A DNA stretch of 64,000 nt from Crossaster papposus (GCA_037893245.1 JBAIAA010000101.1:930001-994000); one strand, 5' to 3'. Positions 13,701-23,615 are shown, counted from the first letter of the stretch. Notes: generated from the sequence alone by a model not told the origin. Translations and numbers: made by a program.

Positions 13701-16700
13701 CGTCAATTATTGTTCGACAAAATAATTTGAGTACTATTTTTTGGTTCGTGATTCGCCTCCTTATACTAGTTACACTTGACCGGAAAACTGACTACAGCAA
13801 GGGTCAGCTAGGTGCGAGTTTGACTGTTTTCTATAGTTAAAATCAACAAGAGTGTTTCATAGTGTCGTATTTAATTGAACGAAGCATCGTTTTGTATCTC
13901 ATGATGAATTGTGTATTACTTTGTTTTATTTCTTAGCGGGTTTTGTCTTGAACCTAAAATATCTGCTTAAGATGCGTTTATGTTCCATTTGTAATACATT
14001 TGTTTTGCATTTGAATGAATCTCAATGTGCTTTCTCTTGAGCATTAAGTTAAGTGAATGTTTATTTAAAAACATTAAAATTTGTTTTCAATTCAACTTTT
14101 AAATTCATGTATGGTGTCATGATTAAATGTCTCCAACTGTTCTAAATGACCTATATATAGGTAAAAAAAACACACAAAAACGGCATACTGGAAACTAATT
14201 TCGGGAGAAGGAATGATCGATCTTCATTCAGAAATGTACAAGATAGGGAAAATAAGTAGGCCCTACATATCAAGAAAATATTAAAAAGCTGGCTGTTGGT
14301 AACATAAACTCAACGGTAACATAAAATCAAACCATCTTGTGTCGGACGGCGTGCACCTCAATTCGGCAGGAGTGTGTCTATACTTGCCACGAACATTACT
14401 CAACACATCAAAGGACCCCCAAAGAGCTTGGATAGTCGCATCTCACATCAGAGAACCCCTTTTTGTACTCTGATGTCCTGATGAAGCGGACTACAGCGAC
14501 CCGTGATGTTCCGGCGGGTTTTCCCAATGGCCAACCACCCGTACCCCCATCAGAAACGGCACCAAACCCACCACAATCAACGACGGCAGCCAGTATCCCA
14601 GACCAGAGCCCACCCGACACATTATCGAGGCCAGGAGTGGAACCAACATCTGAAAATGGTCAGGGAGCTGCTCAGCCCCCAAGGCAAGGTTCTAAAATAA
14701 ACATAACAGATGGCATTATCTGCAATCAAAGTTCCGGAAGTTTCTCATTCGTCCATCTTAACTTAAGAAGCCTTATAAACAAATTTGACCATTTTAAGAT
14801 TGTAATGTCTAGAAATCCATTTGACATCATCTGTCTAAACTAAACTTTTTGCGACGCCTCAATCTCTGATGATGAGATAACTCTACCAAATTATTATATT
14901 GTCAGAAAAGACATGAGCCCACATGGTGGCGGGGTTGCAATTTACATTCTAGATACCCTATTGTTCTCTCGTCGTGAAGATCTCGAAATAGATGATATCG
15001 AGTGTATAATGGGTTGAAATCAGTTCTATTTATATGCCTCCTTCAAGCTCTGTCGAATTTATGGAAAAACTTAGTGATATCCTTAATAAGGCCTCATGTA
15101 AATGTAAAAACATTATTACAACTGGGGACTTCAATTACATGTATGATGTTTCAGAGGAACACGATACATACATGTATAGTATGCAATCAAATCCAATTAT
15201 TTCTTGTTTTAGTTTGTTCCAAATGGCGCAACTCATACATGACCCAACACGTGTCACTGAATCCACTCAAACTACATGTACCATCGATTTCATTTTTAGT
15301 TCCAACCCAGAGCTCATAAAGGACTGTGGTGTCTTACCAGTCCTAATCAGTGATCATTATCTTTTGTATTGGCTACACAGTTGGAAAACACCAAAAATGA
15401 AAGCTCGTTCAATACATTTCCGATGTCTAAAAAATATAGACAGTGATGCATTTACGGACGATCTCATTAATGCACCATGGCAAGATGTTTTTGGTTGTTA
15501 TGATGTGGATAATGCGTGGTGTATATGGTACTCCATATTTATGAGTATTATTAACTTCCATGTGCCAGTCAAAACCAAACGCATTCGAGGTGCCTCAGTA
15601 CCGTGGCTCGATAGCGAAATTCTTAAACTTATGCGGCAGCGCGATCGTGTACACAAAATTGCAAAGCACACAGGCTTACAAATTCATTGGGATTCAAACA
15701 AAAACCTGCGGAACAATGTAACTAATAGTAATACAATTCGCAGTAAAACGAGTAAATACTACACATCCGCCATATATAAGAAAATAAAAGCAATTCATCT
15801 ATGCTGTAGAAAACTCTGAAGGAGGTACTCCCTAAGAAACAAAAAACTGTACCAAATTCGATTACTTCCCCAAATGGGGAAAATATTGACGATATCGCCG
15901 ACGATTGCTGATAACAATCGGCAAGCGTACTGCTGGAAACTACCCTTTGCGTGAACTTGAAATATAGATGACAATACTGACGCCTCTATCTTTGATTCTT
16001 TTGATGAAGATTGCGTACCTAATATTACAGAAGAGTTTGTTCAAAAGCAAATGTAATCCATATCGGTTGGGAAAGCAACAGGTCCGGATGGAATTAGTGT
16101 TAAAATGATTAAAATTGCTTCACCTTGTATTGTTAAATTTTTAACTCATATTTTTAACCTTTCTATAAGATGTGAGCGATACCCTAAAGATTGGAAACAT
16201 GCTTTAGTAACACCAATTCACAAGGGAGGAGATCAATGTAGTACAGTTAACTATCTGCCTATTTCTAAACTGCCAATTATCTCTAATATTTGAGAAAGAT
16301 GGGTGCACTCATCGGTATATAGATACCTTGATGAAAACAATCCGATTCCTAGTTGCCAGTCAGGATTTAGACCCCTGCACTCAACTGAAAGCACCCTACA
16401 CGACTTAACAAACAAGTGTTTTGCGGCCATGAAGAACGGACAAGTTACAGGCAGTGTGTTTATAGATCTCAGGAAAGCATTTGATTGTGTTGATCATGAA
16501 ATCTCACTAAAGAAACTAGAAAGGATGAACATGTCATCTTCTGTAATTAATTGGTTTAAGTCGTACCTAAGTGATCGTAGTCCCGTCTGTGAATATTGGC
16601 GGCACCATATCAAAGGTCCTGTCGTAAACACTGGTGTTTATACTATAGTGATCTTCCATTTTGTATTGCCCCAAACTGCAAATTATTTATGTTAGGGTGG

Positions 16701-19700
16701 TGACTCAACATTAACGTGTAGCTCCTCCAACATTAATATAATAGAAAGTAGCTTAAATACAGCTCTTACAGGTTTTCACAACTGGTGCGTAAGAAACAAT
16801 CTAGCATTAAATGCCACCAAAACCAAATGCATGCTAATTGGTACAAAGCAGAAAATATATAATGTTGATTTCAATGTATGCATTGCTGGTAGTCGTATTG
16901 AAAATGTGAAGTATTATAAATGTTTGGGTGTAATTATTGATGAAGCATTAAGTTGGGGCCCACATGTCGAAAACGTACGGGAAAACTGTTGTATCTAAAT
17001 TAGGTATACTAAGCAGAATCCGTGATTGTGTTCCTCAACACAGCCTACACACACTATTTGTAAGTTTAGTTATGCCAACATTAGAGTATTGTTGTACGGT
17101 GCATGTGGGAAGGAAGGTATATAGCCTATCTCACGATAATGTTAAACAAAATGTCTCAAAAGAGCCGCGCGGATTATTCTCAAATGTACCTTCCTCGCCC
17201 TTCAGAGGGTATGTTTTCTCGTCTTAATTGAGCTCCTTATTCTTGTCTTCAAAAGTCTCAACAAAATGACTCCTTTGTACATGACAAATATTTTCACACC
17301 ACTTACAGTTATTCGCGAAACAAGGCAATCCAACCCACACGGCACTGAAAGTCCCTTTCGCCAAAAAAGAATGCTACGCCACAAGTTTCGCTGTGAGTGG
17401 TGAAAATATTTGAAATAATCTGCCCGAACAAGTGCGAACATTGGACTCGTTAAGCACTTTTAAATCGGAGCTCCGACATGTCATCCGATAGATATCATGC
17501 CAATTGCGCTGATCTACGGAGTTATAACTTGGTTGCCACTATAATGTGGAGCCAGATGGGAATTTCCCCTTCTCTTTTTTAACTCCGAAAGGTGGTTTTT
17601 TTTGCGGGTTTTCGCCTATCTCGTAAATCAGAACTAGTACCAATGTTTTGGATTCCAGTTGTTGTATTTATATGTACTGCTGTTGGGGGGGGGGGGGGGG
17701 GGGGGTTGCTACCCTTGTCTAAAATAATTATCTAAACTATAGAGAAAATGGCCTTTGAAAAATCAATTTATAAAGTAAAATTAATTTGAACTTGACTTTG
17801 TTCAATTCAAATTATATTCGTTGGTCTTTCTTAAAACCCCGTTTTAAATTATAACAACAACATTGAAATGGTTCCTCCTAGCCCATGGTGGGTACAAAAA
17901 GTACTACAGGGTGAAAATTTGTTTCAAGTTTGTGTGTCCGCGCTTTTAGGTTTAGGGGGTTGCACCCTGAACAAATATTTGTTCAAATTGAATTGATTTT
18001 GTTGCAATGCATTTGTTATGAGCTTTCAAATAAGACATCCCACGAAACCAAATAGGCCAACGGCGAGCAATAATAAATTGATTAAATTATAATTATGAAT
18101 TAAGAGTGCCCCAGTATGCACAACTTAATAAATACCTAGGAGAGTTGAAGGCTTCTGATTGGCCGAGACTCGATCACGTGCAGGTCATTATATGTAGTGA
18201 TGTCATGGGTTTTCCAAGGGCCGTTTTCTAAACCCCGGCTTTGGGCTGCATTCTGGCCACATTACAGACGTTTTCCTAGATCGCAAAAATTGCTGTTTTC
18301 GGCAAGTCTAATCCTCGAAATTTAAATGAAATAGGTTTAGTAGTTTACCTTGAGTGATGGAAAAACTACAGTTTTTGTTTCGATATTTATGCTCTTCTTT
18401 ATTTGAAAATACGACGTCAAATATACCGACATCCATTTTTCTAGTTGCGGATCAGTTTAACCAATTCCGGATCGAGTAAAAAACTGCTTCGTACATGACA
18501 AATTATCACGCTAGAACCAACCCGAATCAAGCCTATATTTCTGATAAAGTATTCATTAATTTATATAAATATAGAGTTTAAAATAAATTTCAAATACTTT
18601 CACTTCCAATAAAGTTTAAAAAGAGGACCTGCAAGAAAATGCTTTGAAATGTTTTGTCCGTGTACGTGTGTGGCGCGCGGCAACAGCCAATAAACTTTGT
18701 CCCACCGACTTGGAGGAATAAACTCCATGGTCCAACAGAACACGTCATATGAAATCGCTTGCGCGCGTGTAGTTGATGCATGTATTTTACGGGCGATCCG
18801 GAACTAGGAAAAAAAGAACGTTCAGTCTTTGACAGATTTTTTAATACTGGAGACTTTTAGACTTATGTTTACTTATGTATCAAGAAGCTTGTATGTTTCT
18901 TTTCAAAATGCACTTCATCTAAACAACAAATAGTATTGGAGACCAAGCCATAACAAGGTAGGTTTTTATTTGAAGCGATCCGGAACTAGGACAAATCCGG
19001 AACTAGGACAAATCCGGAACTAGGACAAATCCGGAACTAGGAAAACAACTGTACCACTGCTAAACTACATGAACAAAGCCACAATACGGAATCGAAGCTG
19101 CGTTTGTAAAACGGCCTAGAAAAAGCCACGACTGAGTCGCGAAATTCGGAGTATTTTCACCATTTTTCTTGTTAAAAAGGTATCCGTTACCAGCGGTCAT
19201 CCCCCAACCCGGTCATTACCACGCAGTAATAACCGGGTTCTCGCACTGTTATTATTACCTAATTAACTGGCATGGAGCGCGCAATTGGCGCAATGATAAC
19301 AACCACTTTTTAACAATGTGTAAAGGCCACCCAATGCGCACAAACTAAAATATTCGTTCAAAATTCGTTGGAGACAAACAATCTAAATTTTGAAAAAGCA
19401 TGGACAACCCAACTTCTATATTTCTTATAACTTTGCACGTTACGGTATTTTACACTAAAATATGTTAAATTTGATTTTAATGCAATACATAATTCATGTT
19501 TTGTATAACTCAAATCTCAGAAACATGGTTCGTAAACAATAAAAAAACCACTTTATTTTGGTGATGTATACTTGTAATAAAAGAACGTAGATTTACCTCT
19601 GTGTCGATGTAGGAGTAGTACCAGCCTAGTCGTGGGACCAAACTATCGGGGACACTGTGGTGAGAGGCGATGTAGGAGTAGAACCAGCCTGGACTTGGGA

Positions 19701-19992
19701 CCAAACTATCGGGGACACTTTGGTGAGAGGCGTTATAAACGAGTTGGCATAGCCCGGTGTCCAACTCGTAGTTAACAGAGCGGCACCATAGCTCGGTCGT
19801 GCACGCCCTGTGGCACAGCCCCTGAGTCTCGGTGCGACGCACGCTGTGGTTGAAACCAACCAGCGAAACACCCACCAAGCCACACCATCCTCGCGGGCAA
19901 GTCGCTACCGTATCGCCAAAGCAACTCAAGACAATCCCAATAAACACGCTGGCCGTGAGAGCGGCATACGAACCGCCTCCTACGATGTCCAT
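1593..19992 (-). CDS. Secreted PAN/Link-domain protein, multi-exon, incomplete
   Basis: Probable gene for a secreted or surface protein, read on the minus strand. Recognised coding exons in order: 19597-19992 (signal peptide and PAN-like module), 2740-3090 (Link-like module), 1858-2024 and 1593-1762. The last three join in phase: the Link exon ends with one base, the next exon supplies two, and the 1858-2024 exon is exactly 55 codons and ends in phase 0 before 1593-1762. Exon 1 ends in phase 0 while the Link exon needs one carried base, so at least one exon between them is missing from this model. The donor at 1592 (GTAAAT) shows the gene continues to lower coordinates and probably out of the window. 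Linking exon 1 to the distal exons across 16.5 kb of transposon-rich DNA is inference; exon 1 could belong to a separate gene. I do not recognise a named orthologue. Confidence 0.5.
1858..2024 (-). CDS. Exon LQWQLAFKGLGG, extracellular module first half
   Basis: Internal exon of 167 bp (two completing bases plus 55 codons) between acceptor CTGGCAG and donor GTAATC. The product begins WQLAFKGLGGQTTSNRSLYE and ends YDAWHNNSSQLKL. This pattern, a hydrophobic strand followed by a YDAW motif, starts a module of unknown function that recurs in large secreted proteins of marine invertebrates. Several N-glycosylation sequons (NRS, NNS) support an extracellular location. Confidence 0.6.
2740..3090 (-). 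CDS. Exon with Link/hyaluronan-binding-like module
   Basis: Internal exon of the minus-strand secreted protein. The acceptor is TTCTCAAG and the donor is GTACGT at 2734-2739. The translated core runs HACSQYGMQLCTLAQLYDAY, then GFADNRWGLID, then LTPCGSFYYFG. This follows the Link/C-type-lectin-like pattern (A..C...G..L.T..QL..AY..G....RWG..D.......CG). Link modules bind hyaluronan or other glycans. The cysteine-rich tail CCSTNRTCSASPC joins in frame to the exon at 1858-2024. If the GTACGT donor is not used, the frame stops at 2732, so a terminal exon is the alternative. Phase agreement with the next exon favours splicing. Confidence 0.6.
3493..3735. repeat. Clustered palindromes TTGGTTATTTTAACCAA
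   Basis: At least six copies of AACCAAT/ATTGGTT half-sites, several joined as TTGGTTATTTTRACCAAT, occur in about 240 bp inside the large intron. The spacing is irregular, so this is not a simple tandem array. Confidence 0.7.
4257..4388. repeat. 66-bp tandem duplication
   Basis: Two adjacent units beginning GGACATGAYCTGGCGAY and containing TGTTCCACCTATTGCACACG. Units start at 4258 and 4324 with few mismatches. Confidence 0.85.
6131..6317. mobile_element. Small foldback element (MITE)
   Basis: Inverted arms GGCTATCGTTACGG...GACGATCTGATTCCC (6130-6166) and GGGAATCAGCTCGTC...CCGTAACGATAGAC (6279-6317). No coding sequence. Confidence 0.6.
7326..7384. repeat. 17-bp minisatellite GCGCGAACTGCTAATCT
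   Basis: About 3.5 head-to-tail copies with almost no divergence. Confidence 0.85.
7872..9012. mobile_element. Interleaved pair of palindromic elements, TGGCCCTGTCACACC termini
   Basis: Four copies of the terminus TGGCCCTGYCACACCAGAAC occur here: two inward from the left (7873, 8184) and two reversed (ending 8711 and 9012). Interiors are rich in the word (A)CACGCTGGC and its complement AGCGTGTG. By interior similarity 7872-8182 pairs with about 8415-8711, and 8184-8414 pairs with 8712-9012, so the two palindromes overlap rather than nest. No protein is encoded. TAA next to the outer ends may be the target site. Confidence 0.7.
9691..9977 (+). CDS. THAP-type zinc finger exon, partial
   Basis: An open exon between acceptor TTGTAATTGTAG and donor ACG/GTAGGT. 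It encodes IPHEKSLRMQWLVRIRR, then LCSNHFESECF, then LTRGAVPTLFP. The order matches the C-terminal two thirds of the THAP domain (FP....LR..W......, CS.HF....F, GAVPT.F), a DNA-binding C2CH finger common in P-element-derived genes and transposases. The N-terminal cysteine pair is absent and must come from an upstream exon I did not find. It lies in the big intron of the minus-strand secreted gene, on the opposite strand. It may be a real THAP gene exon or a remnant of a domesticated or dead transposase. Confidence 0.5.
10453..10940. mobile_element. MITE with poly-A/T-rich inverted ends
   Basis: Left end ATAAGGCCAAAAA...CATGTTTAGCGTCA, right end TGACGCTAAACATG...TTTTTTGGCCTAAT. The centre is AT-rich with no ORF. 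Confidence 0.7.
11063..11574. mobile_element. Harbinger-like MITE, GGCYGTGTCCGAAACG ends, copy 1
   Basis: A 512-bp element with long imperfect inverted repeats GGCYGTGTCCGAAACGGG.../...TCGTTTCGGACACGGCC. It is flanked by TGA on both sides (11060-11062 and 11575-11577), a 3-bp target duplication as in PIF/Harbinger elements. The interior repeats GCTACAGCTACGGCTA. Small open frames inside are not genes. A second copy is at 59844-60348. Confidence 0.85.
12290..12860 (-). pseudogene. DIRS-like retrotransposon relic
   Basis: Minus-strand frames keep YFVDLRSAYYHINIF and LNVLPFGIATAAYIFTNL (about 12718-12845), matching the reverse transcriptase of DIRS/Ngaro tyrosine-recombinase retrotransposons (FDLRSAYHH..., VLPFGLATAPYIFTK). 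Further on, at about 12330-12440, AYSDASADGYDGYVSLCEG resembles the RNase H start (SDAS..G.GG). Stops and frameshifts separate the pieces, so the element is dead. No recombinase was seen. Confidence 0.55.
12900..14335. other. AT-rich intron, nothing recognised
   Basis: No domain, splice-bounded exon or clear repeat ends found. Poly-T/poly-A runs occur near 13115 and 14162. Confidence 0.5.
14341..17492 (+). pseudogene. Dead CR1/L2-like non-LTR retrotransposon
   Basis: Fragments in order on the plus strand: SDGVHLNSAGV at 14341 (typical of the end of an ORF1 esterase); a Pro-rich linker; endonuclease start FVHLNLRSLINKFDHFK at about 14740 and GGGVAIYI; endonuclease body with GDFNYMYD and SDHYLLYW (15034-15819); reverse transcriptase WKHALVTPIHKGG, GFRPLHSTE and FIDLRKAFDCVDH (16105-16695); then NNLALNATKTKCML and CLGVIIDEALSW (16780-16960) and the 3' motif LSTFKSELRHVIR ending at 17490. 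At least six stops or frameshifts break it, and the catalytic YADD region reads YLC-stop-GGDS. It lies in the large intron of the minus-strand secreted gene. Confidence 0.85.
17683..17705. repeat. Poly-G run
   Basis: A run of more than 20 G after TGCTGTT, just past the 3' end of the LINE pseudogene. Confidence 0.9.
18122..19258. mobile_element. AATACCTAGGAGAGTTG element, copy 1
   Basis: Starts TAAATACCTAGGAGAGTTG and ends ACCGGGTTCTCGCACTGTTATT...ACCTAA. The same start and end bracket 62262-62944 and 63074-63710. This copy has extra internal DNA, including a 17-bp minisatellite ATCCGGAACTAGGACAA (18978-19041, four units), and lacks the left arm of the terminal hairpin present in the other copies. 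No coding capacity; class unresolved. Confidence 0.65.
18978..19043. repeat. 17-bp minisatellite ATCCGGAACTAGGACAA
   Basis: Four near-identical head-to-tail units; a single related unit lies at 18795. Confidence 0.9.
19597..19992 (-). CDS. Exon 1: signal peptide plus PAN/Apple-like module
   Basis: First coding exon, 132 codons, starting at the ATG at 19992 and ending at GAG followed by GTAAAT. Residues about 9-26 are hydrophobic and form a signal peptide or signal anchor. After it come cysteine pairs and the pattern LCHRACTTELWCRSVNYE, then LCQLVYNAS and GWFYSYI, which fits a PAN/Apple fold (C..C....C....Y....CQL). The tail holds a 21-residue tandem duplication (63 bp units 19606-19668 and 19669-19731), so PDSLVP and GW(F/Y)YSYI occur twice. 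PAN modules bind proteins or carbohydrate outside the cell. The start is the only ATG followed by a signal peptide in this frame. Confidence 0.65.
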
Positions 19993-20079
19993 TGTTGGTA
20001 ATAATGCGTCCCGTTTTTACAACGGACTATACAGGCGCAGGGTTACGACATAGCAATAACATTATACGCAAAGGAGATG

Positions 20080-21225
20080 CTAAGGGCGAGTCCGCCCACC
20101 ACGTGATTTCCCACCACTTCAGCCATTGGAGGAAGTTTCGCTGATGTAAATATATCACGTACGACATGATAAAACTATAGCTGCACGAGCAGGCTCAACA
20201 AGCTCATAAAGTTATCATCAAAACACCGTTTACATATCATGTAAGTAAACGTTTTTGGCATCAATAATATTGTATAAACCCCAAGACATAAACAAAGATG
20301 GTTTCAGTGGTCATTGTCATTTAGAAAATAATAGACTTGCCAAAATAATTATGCAGTTAACTCTGTTTATTGTGTTAATGATGCATACGACGTGGTAAAA
20401 CACAAGATGAGCTCTTGGGGCACGTTCGCCCTGTATAGAGGGGCAGGTTCGCCCTGTGACGGACTCACCCCGCGTTGGTGGGCGGACTTGTCCTATCAAA
20501 GCTAAATATACACATTTTAAGGTGAAATTAACATAATTATACATATGCTAAGATGCTATTTGAAACCAGAATACTTTGATAAGTTGTACTTTACAATCAC
20601 TAACTAAAATGTTGATTAGAAATTACAAGTTGTGGTTCATTTACTTTCAGCAGTTTAATGAGACAAAGATTACCCTCAAATATTAAAGAGAATTCACAAG
20701 TTGTGATTTGTAACTATTCAGTTTATAGCATTTTCTGTTCATATTCAACAGTTTAATGAGACAAAACTGTTGCTCAGAAATCACAAGTTGTGGTTCATAA
20801 CAATTTGGTTTGCTTATATTCATTTATTTAAACAGACGGAACTTTTGATAAAAACAATCACCAGCTATTATTTACATCTAGAGTAAAGAGTCTTAACTAA
20901 ACATTTCTAAAAACAGTTATATGCAATTATATGATAGTTTGTGCATTGTTTTTTTATTTATTTTTGAATATAGTGAACTTGCCCCACCATGTGGGCGAAC
21001 CTGCCCCAACAGGATGGGTGTGGAGTAAGTTCGCCTACCTGATGTCTTTTTGTGTTATTATTGCGTTTACTGTAAGACCTGTCGTTCAAACAAAATGTGG
21101 TACAATTTAGCCAAGACATAGTGCTTTCAAATGTACAAAGTATGGCTTTCTAGCCTGCACATTTACATATCTAGGCCAGTGAGAAAGAACATAGGGCGGA
21201 CTAGCCCCGCTCCCCCCTACTTAAT
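20080..21225. repeat. Repeat region with GGGCGRACTTGCC motifs
   Basis: Motifs such as GGGCGAGTCCGCCCA (20087), GGCAGGTTCGCCC (20442), GGGCGAACCTGCCCC (20992) and GGGCGGACTAGCCCC (21195) recur in both orientations. Between them, ATCACAAGTTGTGRTTC with CAGTTTAATGAGACAAA repeats three times (20600-20800). This suggests a degraded foldback or satellite-derived element. No gene seen. Confidence 0.45.
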
Positions 21226-21454
21226 CTAAACAAAATACTTTAAAGGTCATTATTTTCAAGAATGCTATTCAAAACAGAAAATGTAATTGTATCTGTTGCA
21301 TTTCAGTAGACCTACATCAAGACCAACTATTCAGTTGGTATTAAGCACATATTTGTTCTGCTAGCGCGGTTAGCGGAAAATGGTGACCATAAGCGCGGAA
21401 TTTTGTGGTTAGCAGAGTCAAGAAATTGGGCCCAGCTCTGAATATCGTTAGCCG

Positions 21455-21572
21455 TTTTCGCTAACGTTCGCCAACATAATTGGCGCACATTGCGTTCCAC
21501 TCACGCGAACAATGCTAACGTTGGCCAACGTTGGCCAACGTTGGCAACGTTCGCGTGAGTGGAACGCACCCC
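21455..21572. mobile_element. Partial GTTGGCCAACG MITE
   Basis: Contains AACGTTCGCCAACATAATTGGCGC and ends GTGAGTGGAACGCACCCCT, matching the right part of the element at 57748-58194. Confidence 0.6.
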
Positions 21573-21693
21573 TAGCTTCCGGCTAAGATCGACTGCGCGT
21601 ACAAAACACACGCGCTGCCTGTTTATTCTGTATCTCCACGCGCACGCACCACGGAACCGGATACTGCATTAAACGCCGTTGTAGCGCCTTAAT

Positions 21694-21866
21694 ATAATAA
21701 AGTTAATGCATGATGTCACACGCGCTACGCGTACGCGCTAATCACACATCCGGGCGGAGCGGTGAGGTCAAACACACTTAGTTTGACCTCACCGCTCCGC
21801 CGGTTGTACGTGCGATTAGCGCGTACGCGTAGCGCGCGTGACGTCAATGCAACCCCTTTATTGCAT
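21694..21866. mobile_element. Near-perfect palindrome with CpG-rich arms
   Basis: Arms of about 75 bp: TGATGTCACACGCGCTACGC through GGTGAGGTCAAAC, then a short loop at 21774-21780, then GTTTGACCTCACC through GCGTAGCGCGCGTGACGTCA. The outer ends (AATAAA..TGCA / TGCA..TTTATT) also pair. It carries MluI-like ACGCGT steps and CRE-like TGACGTCA at the edge. No coding sequence; a foldback MITE. Confidence 0.75.
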
Positions 21867-22318
21867 CCAAGTTGTTCTAAAATCATCAATATGCGCAAAG
21901 TTTAAAAGTAACCGTTGACATCGTTACGCCTGTGCTTGTGGCAAGCTGTAAGACACGATAAACATTCGTCTTTTGGATACAAAAGACGACCAAAGGTAGG
22001 TTTAACCATTTTTGAGTGGTCGCGGGAAAGTGACCACTGTTTATTTGTTCTGATATTGATAGGCCTAGCCCATGTTGACTGCCTTACCTCCCCCTATACG
22101 TACGGAGGGATGCAATGATCGAGAAGACGTCGGTCGTCCAACCTGCGAGCTACGACTGGGCCCGTGGGCCTTAACATTCCGTCTGTGTTTTTTCTGTTCT
22201 AAATAGGACCTGCAACTGAACCGTAGGCATAGAGCTGGCAGTGTCTAATAAAAAGGTTGTCTTCCCGACCACTTTGCAGTGTTTGTAGCTCAACAAACGC
22301 GAAACTATCATTTTTGCT

Positions 22319-22708
22319 TTAAAGGGATCGTATACGTTTGGTAACTGGAACCCACCGTTTGTTTCAATCCTATATAGTTATAGATATATACCATTAAACT
22401 AACCTGTACAAATTTCATTTCAAAAGGTGGTAGCGATTTTGAGATATTGCGGTTATGTCGACGCAGGAAGAATAATCTCCATTGGAATAGGCCTACACAA
22501 TCTAAGAAACGTCACTGCAGTAACGCTTCTCAGATTCAATTTTTTGGGGATAAAAAGTGATATCTTTTTCCATAACCGCAGTTCTTCGAAGTGAAAAGTT
22601 TCAAAAAATGCATTATACTCTCCAAAGCTGCTGTACTTCTTACCAAGTAAGTTGTTTTTTCGCCATTAATGTTTGGAGTAATTACCAAACGTATATGACC
22701 CCCTTTAA
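22319..22708. mobile_element. TTAA-flanked MITE, AAAGGGATCGTATACG ends, copy 1
   Basis: Starts TTAAAGGGATCGTATACG and ends CGTATATGACCCCCTTTAA, so the inverted ends sit inside TTAA as in piggyBac-type insertions. It matches 27483-27882 along almost its full length. Its right end lies about 85 bp before the ATG at 22794. Confidence 0.85.
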
Positions 22709-22793
22709 TTCAAATCTTAATAATGTTCTCGGTTTGCTTTCTACGCTACCAGCTTACAGCGAAATACCCACATACGACCAAATTCCCCACACC

Positions 22794-23079
22794 ATGCACT
22801 CCGCATTGATGACTCTGGTGGCCGTCTTGGCCTCCCTCCTCTACCTCCTGGCCCCGCCCATCAGCGGTGCCGCTGTCGGCAATCGGCTTCCTCGTGCCGC
22901 GGGCGAACCAGAGCCAGAGCCAACTGGACCCAACCGGCTGCTACAAATGCGTATGCAGGCGTTGAGAGATCTGCTCCGTGGTCTGCAAGAGATGCAGCAG
23001 ACCTTTCAACAAGGCTTTGTAGAAGATCCCCAGGAGGCGTTGGGGAACTTGGGCAAATGTGCTGCAGTAGGAGAGACGG
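22794..23079 (+). CDS. First coding exon of an unrecognised secreted protein
   Basis: The ATG at 22794 (ACCATGC) opens 95 in-frame codons to the donor ACG/GTGAGT at 23079. Residues about 5-24 are a strong signal peptide (MTLVAVLASLLYLLAPPISG). Then come a short EPEPEPTGP linker and an amphipathic helix with LLQMRMQALRDLLRGLQEMQ, and one Cys near the end (GKCAAVGET). This fits a secreted hormone, cytokine or propeptide start, but I recognise no family. The longer open frame reaching back to 22557 runs into the MITE at 22319-22708 and is not real. The downstream plus-strand exons were not found. Confidence 0.5.
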
Positions 23080-23109
23080 TGAGTATCTCTATGCGTGGTC
23101 GAAAACCAT

Positions 23110-23615
23110 AAAACTGCCAGCATCCCCCCCTGCACAAACATTATGCTTAGCACTAAAAAGGCTTGCTCAAAAATAACGGGTTGCCAGCCAAAACTTCATG
23201 TGCATTTCATGCTAAGCAAAAACCAACTGAATTTATGTCAGAAACAATATGTGACCTGCTCCCACAAAACCAGACATAAGTGGGTTTTTTTTTTTAAAGT
23301 GAGATATTGTTATTTCCCTTTAGTACATATTTTCAGCTTTCATTTGGTACCAAAACCACCTTTAATGCCATACACACTTTGAATTTTATGAGGATTTTAA
23401 TACTGCGTTTACACACGATTCTGTAGCAATAAATTTAGTTAAATAACAATATCTCACTTTAAAAAAAAAACACTTATGTCTGGTTTTGTGGGAGCAGGTC
23501 ACATAATATTATGTTACCTAAAAATTTGGTTTGCAACCCTGTTTTTGACAAGGAAGAATGTTCATGCCAAGTCAATTTTCTGTGCTTAACAGCTTTATGA
23601 AATTGCCCCCGGCGT
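23110..23615. mobile_element. Degraded GGGCCAATTTCAC MITE split by another MITE
   Basis: The outer pieces (GCTTAGCACTAAAAAGGCTTGC on the left, TGTGCTTAACAGCTT...AAATTGCCCCC on the right) match the element at 23779-24002. They are interrupted by the 23250-23503 element. Confidence 0.65.
23250..23503. mobile_element. MITE, GTGACCTGCTCCCAC ends
   Basis: Inverted ends GTGACCTGCTCCCACAAAAC and GTTTTGTGGGAGCAGGTCAC with arms of about 55 bp. Inserted in the older element around it. Confidence 0.85.

Noticed and set aside
22557-22793. N-terminal extension of the secreted-peptide frame
   Set aside because: It lies mostly in the MITE at 22319-22708, which recurs at 27483, and starts at a non-ATG codon.
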